Source: Closterium sp. Naga37s-1 (lineage: Eukaryota > Streptophyta > Zygnematophyceae > Desmidiales > Closteriaceae). Taken from it: a stretch of 64,000 bases of DNA. How positions within the stretch are numbered: position 1 is the first letter of the stretch; every line of letters starts with the position of its first letter. Of this stretch, positions 58,201 to 64,000 are shown one piece after another. The position numbers and the translations under genes were made by a program. The notes under the pieces are model-generated. The model saw only the letters and a list, made by a program, of their open reading frames with translations, was not told the origin of the DNA and did not search any database. The DNA lies in assembly GCA_947471745.1 (NCBI GenBank), contig CANJKZ010000010.1, positions 2,699,501 to 2,763,500 on the forward strand, given 5' to 3'.

Positions 58201-61200
58201 GTTGGAGTAGGACGAGTCACCTGCTGGATCCAGGTCGAAACTTTATACGTATGCTGGACCGCACCGCCATCAAGGACCAGGTGAGGCTATCCCTACTAGC
58301 CTAAGCTCTGCCATTAGGACAAGTTACCTGTTGGAGTAGGACGAGTCACCTGCTGGATCCAGGTCGAAACTGTATACGTATGCTGGACCTCACCGCCATC
58401 AAGGACCAGGTGAGGCTATCCCTACTAGCCTAAGCTCTGCCATTAGGACAAGTTACCTGTTGGAGTAGGACGAGTCACCTGCTGGATCCAGGTCGAAACT
58501 TTATACGTATGCTGGACCTCACCGCCATCAAGGACCAGGTGAGGCTATCCCTACTAGCCTAAGCTCTGCCATTAGGACAAGTTACCTGTTGGAGTAGGAC
58601 GAGTCACCTGCTGGATCCAGGTCGAAACTTTATACGTATGCTGGACCTCACCGCCATCAAGGACCAGGTGAGGCTATCCCTACTAGCCTAAGCTCTGCCA
58701 TTAGGACAAGTTACCTGTTGGAGTAGGACGAGTCACCTGCTGGATCCAGGTCGAAACTTTATACGTATGCTGGACCTCACCGCCATCAAGGACCAGGTGA
58801 GGCTATCCCTACTAGCCTAAGCTCTGCCATTAGGACAAGTTACCTGTTGGAGTAGGACGAGTCACCTGCTGGATCCAGGTCGAAACTTTATACGTATGCT
58901 GGACCGCACCGCCATCAAGGACCAGGTGAGGCTATCCCTACTAGCCTAAGCTCTGCCATTAGGACAAGTTACCTGTTGGAGTAGGACGAGTCACCTGCTG
59001 GATCCAGGTCGAAACTTTATACGTATGCTGGACCTCACCGCCATCAAGGACCAGGTGAGGCTATCCCTACTAGCCTAAGCTCTGCCATTAGGACAAGTTA
59101 CCTGTTGGAATAGGACGAGTCACCTGCTGGATCCAGGTCGAAACTTTATACGTATGCTGGACCTCACCGCCATCAAGGACCAGGTGAGGCTATCCCTACT
59201 AGCCTAAGCTCTGCCATTAGGACAAGTTACCTGTTGGAGTAGGACGAGTCACCTGCTGGATCCAGGTCGAAACTTTATACGTATGCTGGACCTCACCGCC
59301 ATCAAGGACCAGGTGAGGCTATCCCTACTAGCCTAAGCTCTGCCATTAGGACAAGTTACCTGTTGGAGTAGGACGAGTCACCTGCGGGATCCAGGTCGAA
59401 ACTTTATACGTATGCTGGACCTCACCGCCATCAAGGACCAGGTGAGGCTATCCCTACTAGCCTAAGCTCTGCCATTAGGACAAGTTACCTGTTGGAGTAG
59501 GACGAGTCACCTGCTGGATCCAGGTCGAAACTTTATACGTATGCTGGACCTCACCGCCATCAAGGACCAGGTGAGGCTATCCCTACTAGCCTAAGCTCTG
59601 CCATTAGGACAAGTTACCTGTTGGAGTAGGACGAGTCACCTGCTGGATCCAGGTCGAAACTTTATACGTATGCTGGACCTCACCGCCATCAAGGACCAGG
59701 TGAGGCTATCCCTACTAGCCTAAGCTCTGCCATTAGGACAAGTTACCTGTTGGAGTAGGACGAGTCACCTGCTGGATCCAGGTCGAAACTTTATACGTAT
59801 GCTGGACCTCACCGCCATCAAGGACCAGGTGAGGCTATCCCTACTAGCCTAAGCTCTGCCATTAGGACAAGTTACCTGCTGGATCCAGGTCGAAACTTTA
59901 TACGTATGCTGGACCTCACCGCCATCAAGGACCAGGTGATGCTATCCCTACTAGCCTAAGCTCTGCCAATTAGGACAAGTTACCTGTTGGAGTAGGACGA
60001 GTCACCTGCTGGATCCAGGTCGAAACTTTATACGTATGCTGGACCTCACCGCCATCAAGGACCAGGTGATGCTATCCCTACTAGCCTAAGCTCTGCCATT
60101 AGGACAAGTTACCTGTTGGAGTAGGACGAGTCACCTGCTGGATCCAGGTCGAAACTTTATACGTATGCTGGACCTCACCGCCATCAAGGACCAGGTGAGG
60201 CTATCCCTACTAGCCTAAGCTCTGCCATTAGGACAAGTTACCTGTTGGAGTAGGACGAGTCACCTGCTGGATCCAGGTCGAAACTTTATACGTATGCTGG
60301 ACCTCACCACCATCAAGGACCAGGTGAGGCTATCCCTACTAGCCTAAGCTCTGCCATTAGGACAAGTTACCTGTTGGAGTAGGACGAGTCACCTACTGGA
60401 TCCAGGTCGAAACTTTATACGTATGCTGGACCTCACCGCCATCAAGGACCAGGTGAGGCGTGCACGAGGGAGGCTGGGGCCGCGTGGTGCATGGCAAGCG
60501 TGGATGGTGGGTGAAGGGGACCAGGTGCTGCTGGGCCGTCTGCGCCCCACGCACGCCTCATCTCACGCACCTGCCCATTCCCCTCTCTCATTCATTCTGA
60601 ACTCATCAAAATCCTGTGGCACCCTAGCCTGCAATGGTTGTGCTCACTTTTCTTCCCCACGGTCCCACCCCTCCAACCCCTCACAACTGCATCCTCACCC
60701 CCGTCACCCGCGCAGCTGCTAGCGCGCTCACCACCGGTGGTGCTGGGGGGGCAGCAGGTGCGCTTCAAGCAGGTCCACCTCTCCCTCGCCACCTGCTCCT
60801 TCTGCTCCACCGCTCTGCACCGCGCCATGCGGGTGCGCTCTTTACAAATCCTGCTCCCTTTCCTCTCATGCCTCGCATCGCTGTTTGCTTCTCTCATCTG
60901 TTCCTCATCCACGCGCTGCTTGACCCTTAAAGCAAGGACAAGCATTTACCTCGGTTGCGCAAAGGATTATTTCGTGCCCGATATTGGACGGGCAAATGTG
61001 TTGTGTCAAGCTTACACACAGAGATTGGAGCACAAGAGGTGGAGGTGAAGCCGTACCCTGACTTCAACCTCTCCTCCTCTCCTCTCCTCGCCTCTTCCTT
61101 TCCCTTCTCTTCCCCCTTGCCACCCGCCACCCGCCACCCGCCACCCGCCACCCCGCCAGTCTGGCCTGTATGAGGCCTCCGCTGGTGCTGCTTCCAGCTC

Positions 61201-63713
61201 AGCAGCAGGCGTGCCAGGTGGCATGGAGGTGCGGCGCCACCTGGACTCGGAGGATCTGCACCGCCACCTGTCGGAGTTCTGGCCCGAGATCACTGGTGAG
61301 CCCCACCTGAACCATGCTGACTGCAGCTTCCTGCTTCACACATGCAATGCTGCTGTGCTGTGCTGTGCTGTGCTGTGCTAACTCGCACCACCCCATGCCC
61401 TCCCCACCCCAACCACCGCTCCCAGAGCTAGCGGGGCTGGCACTGCCGGACTATGCGGAGCGCAACGACGCCAACCCCCACGCAGGGCGCTTCTTCCCCG
61501 TCTTCCTCTTCCACCTGCACGAGCCATTCCCGCTGCTGCTGGATGGCCGCCACCGGGTAATGCCCATGGCACATGGACGGCGGAGAGTGGGGGTGCAAAG
61601 GGGTACAAGGCGGGTGAAGGCATGCGGCAATCCCCTTGTGCAATGTGCAGCTTTGTTTATTAAAGTGCTGCATTCTCTCCTCTCTGCCCCCATGTTCTCT
61701 CGCCATGCTGCCACCGTGCTTGTCTCTCCTCCCTCCCCCCCACCTCACCCCCCATCAGGCGCTGGCATATGACGACATGGTGCTGGCTGTGCGCTCCACG
61801 GCCCCGCCGCTGCCCTCGCACTACATGTGAGGCGCACGAGGCCATAGGGGGCGTGGAGGGGCATGGGGGGCGCGGGTTGAGGGCGAGGGAAGGAGGGTGG
61901 ATGGGAGGCGCAGGGGTTGACGGGAGGAGCGGGGGAAAGGAGGGAGAGCGAGGGGATGGGAGGTGTAGCAGATGGTCACAGTACCATGAATCTGACTTTC
62001 GTTGCTGCACCTTCTGTGACCTTCTCATTCCCCCTCTGCTGCCTGCCTCAAACGCCCTGCCTGTCTGCCCCTCCCGCTTTCTCCACCCCCAACCCCACCC
62101 CCCCCCCTTGTGTGTGCACCACGACCAGGTGCGAGGGCGAGGGGGTGGACATGGATCCCAGCAACGTCACGCGCCCCGTGCTCTCCGCCATCCTGCACAC
62201 CGCCTGGGGCCTTGCCCCCACGTATGCCTCTTCCGCTGCTGCACCCCTGTTGCCCCCTTCTCGCGCCCTATCGCCCCCGGCTCGCCCCTGCTGCCGTCTG
62301 CTCGCCTCTGCCGTTGCCTGCTGCCCCCCGCTGCCCCCTGCTGCCGCCTGCTTTCGTCATGCACACGCCACCTTGTCTGCACATGCACATGCACGTGGAA
62401 CATGCATGGCTGTTATGCATGCACGTTCATGTCTCGCCATCCCGTCCACACCACAATGCCGATGCCATCCTCGCTGCCCATGCATGCTCTCACCACGTTG
62501 CATCTCCCGTCCACTCCTTCCCATCTGCCATGTGCCATGCACCCCACCAGCCACGAGGCATGGAGCGCCATCCACAATGCATCGCAGCACGACTACCGGT
62601 GGAGCAGCGGCATGACGCCCATGGGCCCCTTCTCACGCCACCTCACTGTCACCACCACGATGCGCGACACGGCGCTGCGCAACGTGGTGCTGTCCACGCT
62701 CAACTCCACCATCTCCAGCATGCTCCACCTCCTCTCCGCGCTCCAGGTGCCCCGCTTCTCTTCCCTTCTCCCCACGCCCTCTCCCCTTGCATTCTTCCCT
62801 CTCCTTCTCCCCCGCCCCTCTCCCTCTCCCGTCACCTTCTCATCTCCCCGTCTCCCCTCCTTTTCCCCCCTCCCAGTCTCCCTCCCCTTACCATCTTCCC
62901 TCGCCATGTGTTCTGCTCGGCACTCCTTGCCCCCCAAGCCGCGCCTCAACCCAAAGCGTCACTGCCCTCCTCCTTCTGTGCCGTGCCTGACCGCCTTCTC
63001 ATTCCGCTCCCCTCCCCTCCCATGTCCCCCCCACCACCCCTGTACCACCAGAGGTACGGGTCGGAGGAGGCGGCGCTGAAGCCGGGCGCGGTGAGGCAGC
63101 GCTTTGAGCAGCGCTGGGGGGTGCTGCGCCACAAGCTGCAGCGCGCCGCGGCGGCCCTGTCCGCAGTGGACATGCACTTGGCGGGGTACTATGCGCGGTC
63201 GGCGCGGCATGACATGGACGCGCTGTTTGAGCTGGCGGGGCAGTCCGCGCAGGACATGCACACCTCCTTCTCCTGCTTCCAGGTCCGCCCTCTTCCCCTA
63301 CCTCTCACCTCCCTTCCCCTCCCTCTTACCATGCCATGGCATTCCATCCATTGCTCCCGTGCAAACCCCACATGTCGTCGGTGTCCCTCCCTGTGTGCCT
63401 CTCGCCTCACCCCTCCCTGTGTGCCTTTCGCCTCACCCCTCCCTGTGTGCCTCTCGCCTCACCCCTCCCTGTGTGCCTCTCGCCTCACCCCTCCCTGTGT
63501 GCCTCTCGCCTCACCCCTCCCTGTGTGCCTCTCGCCTCACCCCTCCCTGTGTGCCTCTCGCCTCACCCCTCCCTGCTGTGTGTTTCGCCGTGCCGCCAGG
63601 AGGCGCCAGTGGCGTGGTCGGTGTGGGGCGGGGGGGCGGTGCTGGCATATCTGGCATTCCTTGTCGGCCGCAACCGCTGGCGAGTCTGGCACGTCAAACA
63701 CAAACGCTTCTAG
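49255..63713 (+). CDS. Secreted, single-pass membrane protein, DUF7906 type (At3g28720/At5g58100-like), 14 exons
   Basis: Modelled exons: 49255-49560, 50294-50359, 51018-51122, 56376-56615, 57085-57210, 57571-57764, 60716-60832, 61160-61295, 61426-61556, 61759-61826, 62129-62221, 62551-62746, 63052-63282, 63600-63713; all introns GT-AG, about 707 codons. Residues 1-20 are a Leu-rich signal peptide (MPLLFLLLLLLPLPHSTAAS). The body carries YAVYVLNPRVMPRRYAYSYG (exon 4), RYVWVDLTAGPVSYGPAW (exon 5), a CSFC pair (exon 7), three N-glycosylation sequons (NVT, NAS, NST) and RWSSGMTPMGPFSRHL (exon 12). One membrane helix near the end (VWGGGAVLAYLAFLVG) precedes a basic tail, so it is type I. Resemblance to the Arabidopsis proteins is from memory; one Arabidopsis member has, I believe, been tied to pollen wall formation, but biochemical function is unknown. 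Exon 6 needs a one-base frame change near 57680-57700 to join the LDLTAIKDQ end and exon 7. The exon 4 start and the donors of exons 4, 7, 12 and 13 are the least certain. Confidence 0.82.
49922..50270. repeat. 18-bp G-rich tandem array in intron 1
   Basis: About 19 copies of an 18-bp unit such as GGTGATTGGTGTGTGGGG. In the middle they alternate with a sister unit (GAGTGATTGATGTGTGGGG), giving a 36-bp higher-order period. Every unit carries a run of four to seven G on the sense strand. The array ends about 25 bases before the exon 2 acceptor at 50293. Confidence 0.95.
50348..50657. repeat. 19-bp tandem array across the exon 2/intron 2 boundary
   Basis: Sixteen copies at a strict 19-bp spacing. 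The first copy spans the end of exon 2 (CACGGCGAG) and the 5' splice site (GTATGG), so each later copy repeats GAG|GTATGGCATTCA. The first four units carry CAC and most later ones CAT at one position, which suggests stepwise growth. The last unit has GTAAGG instead of GTATGG. Confidence 0.95.
51123..56020. repeat. 16-bp minisatellite of about 4.9 kb filling intron 3
   Basis: The basic unit is CACTCACACGCACTCG, with variants (CACTGG, CACGTACACG, CACACGCAATCA, CACATGCACTCG) placed in recurring patterns. Higher-order repeats are clear. 54232-54650 is repeated at 54652-55070 with a 420-bp shift. A 330-bp shift relates 53001 to 53331, and a shift of about 308 bp relates 53693 to 54001. The unit has no stop codon in two or more frames, so reading frames of 1,300 to 1,674 codons of His/Ser/Thr/Ala/Leu/Arg repeats run through it. 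They are not counted as genes because the array lies between the exon 3 donor (51123) and the exon 4 acceptor (56375). Confidence 0.95.
56645..56990. repeat. 14-bp and 16-bp tandem arrays in intron 4
   Basis: About twenty copies of GCTCGCTGCCCCTC, with TTGCTG and CCCCGC variants, run from 56655 to about 56930. They are followed by four copies of a 16-bp unit (CTGTGCTTGCACCTGC) to about 56985. Pyrimidine-rich on the sense strand. Confidence 0.92.
57184..57252. repeat. 34-bp direct duplication of the exon 5 end and its splice donor
   Basis: TACAGCAAGGAGCTGCTG starts at 57187 and again at 57221. Both copies run through (T/C)ACGGGGTGAG, so the last codons of exon 5 and the 5' splice site are present twice. 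Use of the second donor would add 34 bases and shift the frame. Confidence 0.93.
57738..60460. repeat. 129-bp tandem array across the exon 6/intron 6 boundary
   Basis: Twenty-one units start at 57864, 57993, 58122 and so on to 60423 (ATGCTGGACC), nearly all spaced exactly 129 bp, one 107 and one 130. Each unit contains the last nine codons of exon 6 (LDLTAIKDQ), the donor CAG|GTGAGG and about 95 intronic bases. With the original exon end at 57738-57764 there are 22 copies of the exon-intron boundary. Copies differ by only a handful of substitutions (for example GACCGCACC at 58258 and 58903), so growth or homogenisation is recent. The last copy runs into unique intron sequence. Confidence 0.97.
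63383..63575. repeat. 27-bp tandem array in the last intron
   Basis: About seven copies of a 27-bp unit containing CTCCCTGTGTGCCTCTCG and CCTCACCCC, nearly identical, ending about 25 bases before the exon 14 acceptor at 63599. It forms part of the intron's pyrimidine-rich region. Confidence 0.93.
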
Positions 63714-64000
63714 CCACTTCCTGCCATGTGACCTGCTCACGCCTCAAATTAATCAGGTGAAATGCCTTGAGTGTAAAACTCGGCTTGGCCGACAATATGA
63801 AGCTGTATTCTTACCATGATTTAAAATGTGCAGCAGTCGGTCTAGCCTCTACACCCTATTTATCTGAAAAGCATCTTACCTGTAAGGAATTTTCCATTCG
63901 TTCTCACTGTAACGCTTATATCAAATACTCGGAATTGCGACCCGTGATGGCTGGCATCGAAGCGCATTCCTTGATTTCGTTGTGGGTCTGCCACTTGTCA
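63714..64000 (+). other. 3' flank of the host gene
   Basis: Presumed 3' UTR and downstream sequence. AT content rises sharply after the stop codon at 63711-63713. No AATAAA was found. TTTAAAATGTG near 63820 and two TGTAA words (about 63881 and 63909) are possible poly(A) signals, the latter type being used in many green algae. Nothing else is recognised. Confidence 0.4.

Noticed and set aside
57738-60460. CRISPR-like or rDNA-spacer-like array
   Set aside because: Units are directly adjacent and identical along their whole length, with no alternating unique spacers. The unit contains an exon end of the host gene.

Overview
The window reads as nuclear DNA of a green-lineage eukaryote, most likely a streptophyte (charophyte-grade) alga. 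The grounds are one GT-AG-spliced gene of a plant-wide secreted/membrane protein family, a dense bed of Ty1/copia LTR retrotransposons with initiator-Met-tRNA-type primer sites, and a Ty3/gypsy-type element that carries a cytosine-C5 DNA methyltransferase region, a combination I recall being described for a charophyte. A desmid such as Closterium would fit, but this is inference.

Layout. 1-3735: minus-strand gypsy-type fossil (gag with three CCHC knuckles, retropepsin, DNA methyltransferase) running off the left edge. 3749-6774: about 80 degenerate copies of a 37-bp satellite. 6775-48529: a graveyard of at least ten copia copies from several families, in both orientations and nested in each other. 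Family A copies lie at 6775-7968, 28333-36456 and 42753-44072, with solo LTRs at 8104-8830 and 37328-38290. Family B is at 7969-15093. A tail-to-tail pair (family C) spans 15094-20880. Family D is at about 21850-25418, with a solo LTR at 35112-35927. Two family E copies (25419-28332 and 36457-39766) flank the large family A element. Further fragments are at 40130-41945, 44073-45284 and 45285-48529. All these elements are broken; none looks able to move.

49255-63713: the only host gene I can support, on the plus strand, with 14 modelled exons and about 707 codons. It predicts a signal peptide, a long lumenal/extracellular part and one C-terminal membrane helix, and resembles Arabidopsis At3g28720/At5g58100 (DUF7906-type). 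Many of its introns hold tandem repeats: an 18-bp G-rich array (intron 1), a 19-bp array (intron 2), a 16-bp array of about 4.9 kb (intron 3), 14-bp and 16-bp arrays (intron 4), a two-copy 34-bp duplication (intron 5), a 129-bp array of 21 copies (intron 6) and a 27-bp array (last intron).

The most unusual signal is that in introns 2, 5 and 6 the repeat unit includes the end of the preceding exon plus its 5' splice site, so the exon-intron boundary itself has been multiplied (16, 2 and 22 copies). Other leads are the methyltransferase-carrying gypsy element, the foldback-capable 37-bp satellite, a family A element whose two flanks come from two different family E copies, and LTRs packed with GTCGAC palindromes.
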